A DNA stretch of 64,000 nucleotides, from positions 371,549,809-371,613,808 of the forward strand of contig NC_081415.1 in assembly GCF_030272615.1 (NCBI RefSeq). The letters are read 5' to 3'. The notes under the pieces are model-generated. The model made no database searches, was not told where the DNA came from, and saw only the letters and a program-made list of their open reading frames with translations. The DNA is from Cryptomeria japonica (Eukaryota; Streptophyta; Pinopsida; Cupressales; Cupressaceae). The position numbers and the translations under genes are program-made. Position 1 is the first letter of the stretch; each line of letters opens with the position of its first letter. Positions 11,926 to 22,212 of this stretch are shown in pieces.

Positions 11926-13209
11926 TTACGAGTGGCACCTGTTTGCTAGGTTTTCACCATCGCACTTACCCAAGGTGCCACCGGAGTGGTTGTTCACCAT
12001 TTGGATGCATGATTTTTCTTTACTATTTTGATTTTTTTGTTTTTTCTTCAGGACATCTATCTGAATGTTTTTTGTTATTTTTCTAATACGCATTGGAGCC
12101 TGATGCGCTGTACAACTTATGTATAAAACCGTTTGAGGCGCATGTTGTTGATCGGATCTGCTAGCGGTTCTCCTAGCCAACTGATATGCCCCAGACCCAA
12201 ATACAACAGTGATAACATATGGACCCAACCAATTTGATTCAAACTTTCCCTGATGTTCTCTATTTGGTTGGTTACGAGGATTCTCTTGAAAAACAATATC
12301 ACCTACCTCAAATGTACAAGGTCTAACTCGATGATTATAGCTTCTGCTCATGCGCTGCTGATAGGCTTTGAGGTGGTTGTATGCAGCTTGTCGTTTTTCA
12401 TCAAGGAGCTCTAATTCTTGAATATGTGATACTCTGTAAGCTTCATCATCTATGAGATTATGCAAGGAAACCCATAGAGATGGTATCTCGACCTCAATAG
12501 GAAGGATGGCTTATGCGCCATAGACCAGTGAGTAGGGAGTTGCGCCTGTAGGGGTTCGAATGATAGTTCAATATGCCCATAGTGCTAGATTTAATTGAAC
12601 GTGCCAATCACGGTCAATATCATTGACTGTCTTCTTGAGGATTCTCAATATGTTCTTGTTCGATGCTTTGGCATGACCATTGCCTTGTGGGTAATAGGGA
12701 GTGGAAAAGTGGTGTTGGATGTGAAACTTCTCACAAAGTTCACGGACATCCTTATTTATGAAAGGAAGCTCGTTATCTGTGATGATGGACATGGGTACAC
12801 CATACCAACAAATGATGTAATTAAGGATGAATGAGGCGATCTGCTTGTCGGTGACTTGGGTAAGTGGAACAACTTCGATCCACTTTGTGAAGTATTCGGT
12901 GGCGGTAATAATAAATTTGTGGCCGTTAGACGAAGATGGATGGATTTTACCCACAAGGTCAAGTCCCCATTGACAAAAAGTCCATGGTGTTGTGATTGGT
13001 TGCAATTCCTGTGTTGGTGCATGTATCAAGTCTCCATGAACTTGGCATTTCTTGCATTTTCTAACAAAATAGTAGGAGTCTTTTTCCATGGACGACCAAT
13101 AGTATCCAGCACGTATGATCTTCTTTGCTAGGGAAGGACCACTTGAGTGAGTCCCACAAATTCCTTCATGTACCACTTCCAAGGCCTTTGTTATCTCATC
13201 CTGTTCCAA
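11926..13209 (-). pseudogene. gypsy integrase pseudogene (Tat type), catalytic Glu replaced by Lys
   Basis: The integrase would insert element DNA into the host genome. In the 213-residue piece (13209-12568) a HHCC zinc finger is visible (H14, H21, C52, C55), then core aspartates D84 (WGLDLVGK) and D145 (IITDNEL). The position exactly 35 residues after D145, normally Glu in NG.AEASNK, is Lys181 (codon AAA at 12667-12669). This is a single G-to-A change from GAA. A stop follows the core at about 12567. The second piece (12465-11926) has the C-terminal region with RPCTFEVGDIVF and the NWLGPYVI (GPY/F-like) motif. Strand transfer activity is therefore not expected. Confidence 0.9.
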
Positions 13210-13449
13210 ACATCGAAGGAGAGTACCATCAAGACTGTGTCAGTATAGGGTTTCAACAATAATGGTATATCGAGCGGTTTGGCGAATGAAGGTTTTACGT
13301 TGGTTATTCGATTGGTTAGGAGGAAGTGTATGATCACGTAGATAGGTGTAGAACTCACCATACCATGGGGATTTGGAACCGACAAGGTGACATATCATCT
13401 CGGATTCGGGGATATCATAAGCGGGAATCCAAAGTTGTTCTACCAAGAA

Positions 13450-13808
13450 CTCGTAGTGTGTTGAATTTTATGGAAGATCTAGGAGAGATGCAATAGTAGC
13501 CATAGTGTCAATGCTGCTTTGCTAAGTAATTACTTTAGTGGATCAATTTTTGCAATGAGTTCTACTTTATGTGTTAACAGGTAGTGCCTCAGTTTAGTGG
13601 TTGCCAAAATTACTGCTAGGCAAGCTCGCTCAATAGGTGTGTAATTGAGCTCATAGTCGACCAGTGTGCGAGAGATGTAGTAAACAACACACTCTTTCCC
13701 TTCTGCATTATGTTGAGCCAGTAGCACTCCTAATGTTGTATTTGTTCCTGAAATATAGAGTAATAGAGGTCTACTCAGATCTTGTGGGATCAAAAATGGT
13801 GTATTCAT
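13450..13808 (-). pseudogene. gypsy RNase H pseudogene; second RNase H domain missing
   Basis: SRPLLLYISGTNTTLGVLL and YISRTLVDYELNYTPIERAC match the RNase H domain that follows RT in Ty3/gypsy and degrades the RNA of the hybrid. The Asp usual in this motif appears as Gly or Asn, so activity is doubtful. In Tat elements a second, archaeal-type RNase H normally lies between this domain and integrase. Here the sequence jumps from the IDPLK region to an IDTMATIASLL segment resembling the end of that second domain. This suggests an internal deletion of several hundred bases. Confidence 0.8.
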
Positions 13809-13928
13809 GAGATAGTCTTTAAGTATCTGGAATTCTTGCTGGCATCTGACATCCCATTGAAAGAGGATGTTTTTTTGTAACAGGTATGTAAAGGGGTGAC
13901 ACTTATCTACCAGTTGTGCAATGAATCT

Positions 13929-14840
13929 TCAGATGGATTGTAGCTGCCCTTGTAATGTCCTTAGTTGACTGATGTTCCCTGGAGGTGGCATGTCCATGAT
14001 TTCTTTGACCTTTGCAAGGTCGACCTCAATACCTTTGCTCGAGACAATATATCCTAGAAGCTTCCCGGAGGTTACTCCAAAGACACATTTCTTTGGGTTG
14101 AGTCGAACATGATATTGTTCTAGTTTGTCAAAGATTTTCTCTAATATTTCCAAATGACCTTCTCTTGTTAATGATTTTGCCAATAAGTCATCAACATAAT
14201 CCTCCATTATGGTATGCATCATATCATGAAAGATGGTGGTCATTGCTCGTTGATAGGTCGCTCTTGCATTCTTTAGACCAAAAGGCATTACATTCCAACA
14301 GTATGTTCCCCATGGACATGTCAAGGTCGTCTTATGTTGATCCTCTAGTGCGATCTTTATCTGGTTGTACCCTGAAAAGCCATCCATGAGAGAAAGCATG
14401 GCATGTCTTGTTGTTAGGTCTACGATCATGTCAATGTTTGGTAGGGGGAAGTCATCTTTAGGACATGCCTTGTTTAGATCTCTGAAGTCAGTACAGATAC
14501 GGATGCCCCCATTTGGTTTGTCGATAGGCACAATGTTAGATATCCAATCTGCATAATCAATTGGTCTAATAAAACCAACATCCAGGAGTTTCTTGAGTGT
14601 TGCTTTGACAAGCACAGCTATTTGAGGGTGCATCTTGCGAAGCTTCTATTTGATAGGCTTAGCTCCTTCTGCTACAATGAGGTCATGCATAACCAAATCA
14701 GGATCGAGACCAGACATGTCAGCATATGACCATGCAAAGTTGATCTGACACTTTTGGAAGAATTTGACAAACTTAAGTTGTTCCTCTGGAGTTAAAAGAG
14801 ATGCCAGATGTGTGTGGTGAGGATTTTTAGGAGTCCCCAC
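13929..14840 (-). pseudogene. gypsy reverse transcriptase (Tat type)
   Basis: Two pieces belong together. Piece 14840-14646 carries FAWSYADMSGLDPDL and AEGAKPIK, the block before the RT palm. Piece 14633-13929 (234 residues) has PNGGIRICTDFRDLNKACP, LMDGFSGYNQI (D84), MPFGLKNARATYQRAM and the catalytic YVDD (residues 146-149, coding 14187-14198). The aspartate triad is present, so the palm itself may be unharmed. A TAG separates the two pieces (expected Gln in IKQ), and the frame closes after QGQLQSI where the connection domain should continue. Confidence 0.92.
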
Positions 14841-14962
14841 GTTGAATTCTTTCTCTTCTTCAATAAGGATTGCGGATCATTCCTTCTGTGTACTAGAGGG
14901 GAGGATGTCTAACCTTTCATCCTCAGGCGCCTCATAGAGGTTTTCACCATTGGATACGCTCT

Positions 14963-15241
14963 TTATTTTTTTTTTCTTGTGGGATCAAACAGTGCCACAA
15001 TGTGGTTTTCACTGGAAGATCCATGTTTTATTGTTATATTTTTGCAGCTAAAAGGTTTGGCCTCTGCCCCAAAGTATGTTGCGCTATTAAGTTCAATGGT
15101 GAATCCAGCTTTGTGATCCCCGTTTGGTATGTTATCTCGTATTTCCAAAAAGTCAATGATCGCCTCATCGTTTTGGAAGCGGTCAAGGCATGGGGGATTA
15201 GATTGGTTCCATTCGATGAGTTCGCGATGTTTAATAGGCAT
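14963..15241 (-). pseudogene. Tat polyprotein segment between G-patch and RT
   Basis: A 92-residue open stretch in line with the surrounding polyprotein. It includes an acidic/hydrophobic block (ELIEWNQSNPPCLDRF) and a FTIELNSATYFGAEAKPF segment. I recognise no enzyme domain. It lies where Tat polyproteins have a spacer before the RT and is best read as part of the same broken gene. Confidence 0.6.
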
Positions 15242-15400
15242 TACCTCATCGATTAGGTTAAGCTCATAAGATGTGTCAGTGAGGGTTAAGACATTGTGGT
15301 GAAGGTCATTGATGGTACTCTCCCTGTCAGAATCAGGTGTAGGATGTGACGTAGGGTCTGTGGAAGATGTTTCCAGTTCAGGAACCCAAGAGGTTTTAAT

Positions 15401-16135
15401 CTACACTTCTCCATAAACAGGGATTTCTTTGTGAAGTGGAGGGAGTGATGAGTCTTCCTCATCTGAAGTATTGAGATGTACTGAATCAAATTCCCACTCA
15501 TGTGAGTCGGTCTCTGAGTCGCTTTCCAGTATCCGATTACTATACCATACTGAGGTATCCTTTGAGTTAAATACCATAGATGTGATCAGTTGATGTACCC
15601 TTGTAGATGAAATAATTGGTGTTGCTGGAAGGATTATTGGGATTAGTGAATCCGATACTGGGAGTATTGGTGTTGTTGAATCTGCTGCTTCTGATGGATT
15701 TGTTGGTGTTGGCAATACTGCTAGGGGTTCTGATATTGATAATGGTGTTATTGGTGTAGTTGTTGTTGCTGATGGGGTTGCTAGTTTGATTGGTAGGATG
15801 ATTGGTGTTGTGGATGATATTGTTGGGATTTTAAGCCGCATTGGGGCAGTTGGTGTAGTTTGTGGTGCTGCTGAGATAATCAAGGGTGGCCTCTTTAGAG
15901 TATTAGGCTGATATAGAGGTTTGTTGGGTTTCCCTTTGAATTGGAGCTTAGGAAGAGTCTCCTTTTGAAAGCCTAATCCAGTGTTATCTTTAGGCTTTAA
16001 TTCCGACTGCAGTGGCTCATGTTGTCCTTGCTTGCAAGGTCCCAACACACTCTGGCCATCATAGCCCATTCTTTGCATAATGAGAAGGCCCTTTCCATAT
16101 TGATTTATGGATAACTTAGCTTGTGGGATGTCCAT
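15401..16135 (-). pseudogene. G-patch domain plus Ser/Thr/Pro-rich linker of Tat polyprotein
   Basis: Residues about 12-60 show the glycine-spaced pattern of a G-patch: GKGLLIMQRMGYDGQSVLG, then NTGLGFQ. G-patches bind nucleic acid or activate helicases in host proteins and also occur beside the protease in some retroelements. It is followed by a long PTT/TTP-rich, low-complexity linker with imperfect repeats (about residues 85-170), then an acidic tail with SDSETDSHEWEFDSV. The stretch directly follows the protease in the same orientation. The inserted element at 25.9-34.6 kb has the same protease/G-patch order. Confidence 0.75.
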
Positions 16136-16164
16136 GGTGATAGGGTCTTTATAGATCCATTCTG

Positions 16165-16626
16165 CTAAGTCCTCATCTCTGGTCTCTTCTTCTTGACTCG
16201 GATTGGTAACACAACTGCTCCTTTGGATGAACTCTTTTCATCATCATAAGCTTTTATTGTTATCTTTTTGCGGGGATCCACTGATTCAACTGCATATCCC
16301 AATGTTGTGACCAATTGTAGTGTACATATATTTAGGCCTGCTCCATTATCAATCAAGACTCGCTTGATCCTGTGTTGGTTGATAAATCCTTCAATATGGA
16401 GTGAGGTGTTATGAGGTTGCTGGAAGGATGTATTGTCACTTTCTGAGAAAGTGAGACATGGTGATGACCTCAGACTACCAACCATAACTTGAAATTGATC
16501 TATGTTTAGATTGGCAAGGACTGACGCCTCTTGGAGAGCTTGATCCAAGATTGTTTTATGAGATGGGGATAGGCGCAACAACTCTAAGATAGATATAAGT
16601 GCGGGTGTTTTATCTAATTGTTCCAC
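16165..16626 (-). pseudogene. retropepsin-like aspartic protease of Tat element
   Basis: The protease would cut the polyprotein. The active-site loop reads RVLIDNGAGLNICT (residues about 89-102), i.e. D-N-G-A-G rather than D-T/S-G. This variant is usual in Tat-type elements. Upstream, LDKTPALISILELLRLSP matches the QLxxTPAxISxxxLL segment that precedes the protease in this lineage and recurs in the 1075-codon ORF (around residue 554). The end RVKKKRPEMRT appears truncated relative to the family. Confidence 0.82.
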
Positions 16627-16635
16627 AAGGTTATA

Positions 16636-18408
16636 CTACTTTGGCATGGAGGGGGTGCCTTGTGGAGCTGCTTTAATGGTGATCTTGCTACACTGCGTAA
16701 GAACATTGCAAGTAAAGCTTGGATTTTTTATGGTAATGGTTGCAATTTGTTCATCGACATCATATAGGTGATTCACAGTGTAATTATAAGTGGCTCGCGT
16801 ATAATCATTGGTATCTGTGTTTCGTCCTGACGTGGAAGGACCCCTTTGATCTTGTGATGGAAGTGGATTCTTAAACATAAGATGATCATTGTTTGTGGTT
16901 TTTGGGTCATGTCCTTCAATTTCAATCTCACCTCGGTCAATAAGATCCTGAACAAGATCTTTTAATCTATGATAGTTACTTGTTTTATGCCCTTTCCCTT
17001 GATGGAATTCACAATGTTTATTATCCCTCCACCATGGAGGTTTGACCTAAGGTTCGTAATTAGATGTTTTGGGTAAGGTCACTAAATTTGACGAGACCAA
17101 TTGACGTAACACTGTTTCAATAGGTTCCCCTAAGGGAGTGTATGCACGTTTTGGTTTAAAATTCTGTTGTCTTTGCCTTGGTTCTTCTTGTTGGACATTG
17201 TGTCCTTTATTTAGTGGGGGAGGAACCGTGTTGGTCTTAGGAGGGGGGTTTTTCCTCGCAAATCAGACCACATGTTGTGCACTCTTGATAGTCCTTGCAT
17301 CTACAACCCCGTCATTGACGATGTTTTTGTTTTTATTCTAGAAGTTAGGTTTATCATTGTTGAAGCGTGAGCGAGGGGCATCTTTTGGTTCATTTTATAT
17401 TTTGATAAGCCCCTTTTTGATGAGGGCCCTTTCACATTTTAAACCTTGTGTGATCATGTCATTAAAAGACTCTGTGCCTTTCATGTCTAAATGAAATTCC
17501 ATTTCTTCATTCAAGTTGGATATAAATATTTCCACTTGCTCTCTTTCAGGTAGCTGAAGGGAACGTCTGCTAGACATTTGTCACCATCGTTGCAGGAAAG
17601 CTGAAAATAGCTCCCCTGGTTTTTGCTTGGTGTTACACAGATCGGCCATAGTGATATCGCGTTCAATGTTATGTGAGTAATGTGCAATGAATTTCTAGAC
17701 CAGTTCTTTGAATTTCCTAATGCCGCCTGTTAGTCGGGAAAACTATTGCATGGTTGTCCCTGCCAAACTTTGAGGAAAGAGTCGCATTAGGTATGTGTCC
17801 TCATATGCCACTTCTAGGCAAGCTGAATGAAACTCTCTAACATGATCGCGAGGATCTTCTTTTCCTCGATACTTTTTGAACTTAGGTGTTTCAAACCCTC
17901 ATGGAAAAGGTGGCATATGTAGATTCCTATCAAAGGGATAGGGACAAATATCATTAAGTGAAAACTGGTTTGTTTTCACACCACTGTGGAGTTGTTGGGC
18001 GAGATTCTCGACTTGTTGTCGCAACATGTCAATGTCATTTAGAGGTGGAGGAGGTGGGGGATTTCCTTCATGAAGGTTGTATCTGACGTGATCTCAACCT
18101 CTTCCATCCTCATTACGACTCTAGTGTTCTGATGCTTGCCGTAATTGTGTTGTATCAAAATCAGAGGGTAGTTTGGCTCCCTCTTGGGCAAGCCTTAAAA
18201 AGTGAGCATCCGCATTGTTTCTGAGGATTTCATCAAAAATTTGATTGAAGAGGGGGTTGTGTTGTGCCCTTTCGATTGCTTCAAGAGTGGGAGTATGAGG
18301 ATTTTCATCATTTGTGTTTCCTCCAAGAGCTTCTTGGAATTCATTGAGATTTTCCTCTTCTTCCTTTTCAATTTCTTGTTGTCTAGTCCTTGATCTGGTT
18401 TGAGCCAT
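16636..18408 (-). pseudogene. Tat/gypsy gag pseudogene
   Basis: The gag begins with MAQTRSRTRQQ at 18408, chosen because it opens an acidic N-terminus and follows a long noncoding leader. A stop after residue 95 and further frame changes break it. The retrotransposon gag core is visible in pieces: EVAYEDTYLMRLFPQSL and ITMADLCNTKQKPGE around 17830-17620, then SRRSLQLPEREQVEIFISNL (17577-17395). A CCHC-type knuckle at about 16960-17014 reads CEFHQGKGHKTSNYH. The last zinc ligand is Tyr instead of Cys, so nucleic-acid binding is probably lost. Gag would form the particle and package RNA. Confidence 0.78.
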
Positions 18409-18420
18409 GTTGTTTCAAAG

Positions 18421-19704
18421 TTTTTGTTGAATTTTGATGAAAATGATGATGAGTTGATGATGAAATGATAGATAAATGTTTGGTGAAGTGCTTAGCATAT
18501 TGATCTCTAGCACTAGAGGTTTGATGTTACCCAAGTCCTTTTATGAATTGCTTGTTGTGTTTGTTGACAATGTTTGATATGATAAGGTTTAGAGAGGCCC
18601 GGGATGTGTTACAGACCCAACTACCTTGTAATGAGAGGATGCACTCATAGACTAGTTTTAACTTGCGTAGAAATGCCTCTTAGGATGAGTTTATCCTAGA
18701 TGTAGAGACACTCTAAAAGTGATGTCTTTGTTTTTTATTTAAGAAATTACTAAAACAAAACTTTAGGACAAGACCTTCTTATGTTTCGAGAGTTGGAATG
18801 GATTGATGATGTGTGAATGTGAGAATGGATGAAATGTTAACTTCAATAAAAACTTTGTGTTACAAATGGGACAAATTCTTCCTCTTCTCTTTTAGGGGTT
18901 GGTGGTTCTTCCCTAGCTAAGTTATATGTGATGCAATTGTCTGGAAAGAAAGCAGGATTGATTTTGCCTCCTTTGTTTTTATGATAGCTCAAAGCTCTAT
19001 ATTGAGTAAAAGCTATGCGGTTTAAAGACTCTTCATCAAATTCGTTAGATTTTCCTTGAAGATATAGACGCATGTGACGTAAGAAGGTTCTATGTGAGAC
19101 AAAGATTTGTTTATTGAGATAGAAAAATCTCCTTCTTTTGATGAAAGCCTTTGAGTTTAATGGTCTTTTCTTCAAATTAATATTTTGATGAAGATTTTTC
19201 CTTCTCAAAATGTGAAGGATGGTCATATAGTTTTGATACCTTTGTTTGTCTCTTTGGTTTTTTGTTTGCTTTGCCAAAAGGTTGGTGTTTTGAGAACTTT
19301 GTGTTGGATGAATACTTGTTTTTTTGGAATTGACTTTTCTTTTGATTTTTCTTTGACAAGAAAACAAAGCAAGCACACAAACAGAAGAATGTTGCCTCAA
19401 AAGGCACAAATAAGTGTGGGTCTAAATCAATCCAATCTTTGAACTTTTATGACCCTTTTTCCAAATGTTTTTGAGTATGTTTTTCCAAAAAGCCCGAAGT
19501 CAGCTCAGTTTATCACTGGTCTTGACACAAAATGAAAACATTTCAAACACACTTTATCCCTAAGGTCAAATGGCTAGTTGCGATAATTTCAGCCCACATC
19601 TTGATATTTCTTCAACTTTGGTACTACATACCTTATGAATCCCATCGTGGCAGGTAAGGATGTGATATACTAAGTCTTGCACGAGCATAACAAATAGATG
19701 ATCC
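18421..19704 (-). other. leader or 5' region of the Tat element, up to the copia insertion
   Basis: This is noncoding apart from one 188-codon minus-strand frame. It should contain the primer-binding site and 5' LTR of the Tat element, but I could not match either to the left LTR at 8.9-9.9 kb. The region ends abruptly at GATCC next to the TGTTGG start of the copia LTR. Confidence 0.45.
18843..19409 (-). CDS. hypothetical protein, 188 codons, unrecognised
   Basis: I do not recognise this product. The N-terminal third is basic and low-complexity, which argues against it. The C-terminal half looks more protein-like: RRRFFYLNKQIFVSHRTFLR, then RIAFTQYRALSYHKNKGGK, then an acidic tail PPTPKREEEEFVPF. 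It lies upstream of and in the same orientation as the Tat gag. It could be an extra upstream ORF of that element, the remnant of an exon, or chance. No promoter or splice signals decide this. Confidence 0.25.
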   Translation of the reverse strand: MCLLRQHSSVCVLALFSCQRKIKRKVNSKKTSIHPTQSSQNTNLLAKQTKNQRDKQRYQNYMTILHILRRKNLHQNINLKKRPLNSKAFIKRRRFFYLNKQIFVSHRTFLRHMRLYLQGKSNEFDEESLNRIAFTQYRALSYHKNKGGKINPAFFPDNCITYNLAREEPPTPKREEEEFVPFVTQSFY

Positions 19705-21211
19705 TGTTGGCATTACATTAAGTTTGTTGGTATGATGATATTGAGAAGGTTGTTGGAGATTGATGATATAATTGATAAAGGATGATTACTGTCTTAATAA
19801 TATTATTTTGTCATTGATGTCAAGAAATTGATTTTCTGATTCAGTATGATGTTGCCACATCTTAAAGAGTATGTTTTGATGAGTATAAAGATGTCGGTAA
19901 GTGACACAGAAAGAATGTGAAAATGAAGAGGAGTAATAAGTTATCCAATGGGCAACTATTACCGAGTTAGACAATGATGAGATTATGTTATTTTGATTGT
20001 TTTGATATCCTATATATGTGTATTCAAAGATTGAATAAGAAGGAGAAAAAATTTCATGTAACAGAATGAGTAAAGGTTTGATACTGTTCTATTTTACCGA
20101 GCAAGGAGCTAGTCGGTAAACACCAAGGTTATCAGTGTTAGTTAAAGAAGGAAGAAGTTATCGAGTAAAGTTTTGTATTTACCGAGTATCAACCGAGTAG
20201 AAACATAATGCATTGGATGAATAAATACACTATTAAATGAAGGATGCCAATGAGTTGGAGATTTATAGAAGATTGGAATGTCGTGCAAGAAGTTTGTTAA
20301 GGATCAACAACAATGAAAATTCAAGAGTTGGATCTACATCACAGATTGAACAGTCATAACCGAGCACAAGTACCAAGGAAGGTATACAAGTTTCAAGGCA
20401 AGATAAAATGTTTTTCAGTTTGAAGGATTCAATGAACCTAGTCAAGTTTGAAGATCTGATGGCTAAGATTAATCATGGGAAATGTGAGTAAGGAGATTAA
20501 GCGGTTAGGAATTGCTTATAAATAAGGAATAGTTGATGAACAAAGGATGCGAGCAAATAGAAGAGCAATGATACTGCAGAGGTGATTACCGAGTACAGAA
20601 GATTGAAGATCTGATTGAAGAACATATTGAGAAGCCCAACAAAGAGGAAGATAAGTCTTATGACTAGATTATTTTGAGCACATAGAGTCTGCTTTAACAT
20701 TTCAGATGTGAAGTTGTAGATATATTTTATTACTATTATTTATTTTTGTAAGTGACAAGAAATCTCTTAACCGAGTGGACCTAACAGTCTTATTTGTAAA
20801 TCCTCTAGCAAGGTAACATTCGGAATGAGTGTTTGAAATCCTTTGACAAGGTCACTTCTAACAAAGTGCAAGATTTTGATAGATCTGAGGGAAATCCCTT
20901 AACTGGGTCACATCTAGCAAATGTGTTTATGTAATCTTTAATAGGATTGGCTTTTAACCGAGCATACTCTAGAAGAGTATATTTTCTTAGTGGGTTCGAA
21001 ATTCCACAGTGGTTTTTCCCTATTTGGGTTTCCATGTTAAATCTGGTGTTAAATGTGTTTTGTTGTTTCAAATTTATCAGTTTATGAGTTTGAATGATTT
21101 ACAGTTATAGTTGCATATCGAGTAAGTTCTACCGAGGTTGAATCTAGATAGATCATTGTATTGTGAGTTTATTTGATTCACCCCCCCCCCCCCCCTCTCA
21201 TCTAACTAACA
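19705..21211 (+). repeat. 5' LTR of copia copy A (1507 bp)
   Basis: It starts TGTTGGCATTACATTAAG and ends ...CTAACTAACA immediately before the primer-binding site. A poly-C run of about 17 at 21179-21195 follows TTGATTCA. The start matches the LTRs at 25792 and 37371. The GTGGTTTTTCCC...TGTTAAATGTG block at about 21002-21066 is shared with the other copia LTRs in the window. Confidence 0.93.
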
Positions 21212-21213
21212 AT

Positions 21214-21225
21214 TGGTATCAGAGC
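21214..21225 (+). promoter_or_regulatory. primer-binding site, initiator Met tRNA
   Basis: TGGTATCAGAGC lies two bases after the 5' LTR. This is the standard complement of the 3' end of plant initiator methionine tRNA, used to prime minus-strand synthesis. Confidence 0.93.
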
Positions 21226-21255
21226 TAGAACTCTGAAAGAAAAGTTTAAAGGAAC

Positions 21256-22212
21256 TTGAGGCAAGATCTGAAGATGTATACAAGGGATGCACCAAAGTTG
21301 AACAAGTCAAGTTTCTCCACATGGCAGAAAAGGATGAAGCTGCACTTATCAGGAATTGGAGAATATGCAACATATTATCTGGAGAATGATTACACTACAC
21401 CTAGCACCTACCCGATGACAATGGAAGAGATAAAGGCAAAGCAAGAACATATTCAAGCAATGATTGAAATAACATCAGCATTGACCGACTTAGAGTTTAA
21501 TGATCTAGAAGGTTGTAATGATGCCAAAGCTATGTAGAATAAGCTTATATATGTGTATGGTGGTGATGAACATGTTCAAAGAGCAAAAGTAGACAGTCTA
21601 AGAGGACAACTTGAATCCATGAGAATGAATGAAGGTGAGAACATAATCCAATACAACACAAGGTTAAAGGAAACTGTCAATCAAATCAAAGGAGCAGGAG
21701 GAACTATTGAAGAAAAGGATGTAACAAGTAAGTTGTTGAGAACACTTCTACCTGCTTATGCCATTCGAGTCTCTGCAATTAATGAATTAAGGTATGTACC
21801 AAACATGCCAATCTCTTTGGATGCTACTATCTGTAAGCTACATGCTTTTGAGTTGAGTAATTTTGATAACAGTGGGTCTTCGGTTAACAAAGTTGAATCT
21901 GCATTTAGTTCTTTTCATCTTGATGAATCTAATGATTACAATGATAGAATGTATAAGTATGCTGAAGGAAATCACAGTGGAGCAAGTGAGAGATTTCGCA
22001 AAAACATGGAAGAAGTACACAAATTATATGAGGAAATCAGAAAGCAAGAAGAGTTTGAAGCATTATTGGTCAGAAGGTTACCGAGATGCAAAGATAAATA
22101 TAAAGGAAAGTTACCTTTGAAATGTTTTAACTGTGATAAAATTGCACATATGGCTTCAAACTGTCCTGACAAAGAATCTGGTGAAAAGAGAGAATACCGA
22201 GATGACAGATAG
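21256..22212 (+). pseudogene. copia gag, copy A
   Basis: Gag forms the particle. The N-terminus NKSSFSTWQKRMKLHLSGIG fits the plant copia gag start, and a UBN2-type region follows (AKVDSLRGQLESMRMNEGEN). A CCHC zinc knuckle, CFNCDKIAHMASNC (CX2CX4HX4C), lies near 22122-22163 with all four ligands present. A TAG at 21535-21537 (expected Trp, TGG) splits it. A second TAG at 22210-22212 cuts the basic tail after the knuckle. The frame starts at an ATG 31 bases after the primer-binding site; the internal ATG at 21274 is also possible. Confidence 0.88.

Larger units (their letters stand above)
9894..18420 (-). mobile_element. Ty3/gypsy Tat-lineage retrotransposon, internal region, defective
   Basis: Reading leftward on the minus strand the order is gag, retropepsin-like protease, G-patch linker, RT, RNase H, integrase, long 3' noncoding region, polypurine tract, LTR. 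RT before integrase marks gypsy. The LIDNGAG protease motif, the G-patch, and the YADMSGLDPDLV block ahead of the RT fit the plant Tat/Ogre group. All genes carry stops or frame changes, the integrase glutamate is replaced, and the archaeal-type second RNase H expected in Tat is missing. The 5' LTR was not identified; copia copy A is inserted nearby at 19705. Confidence 0.85.
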
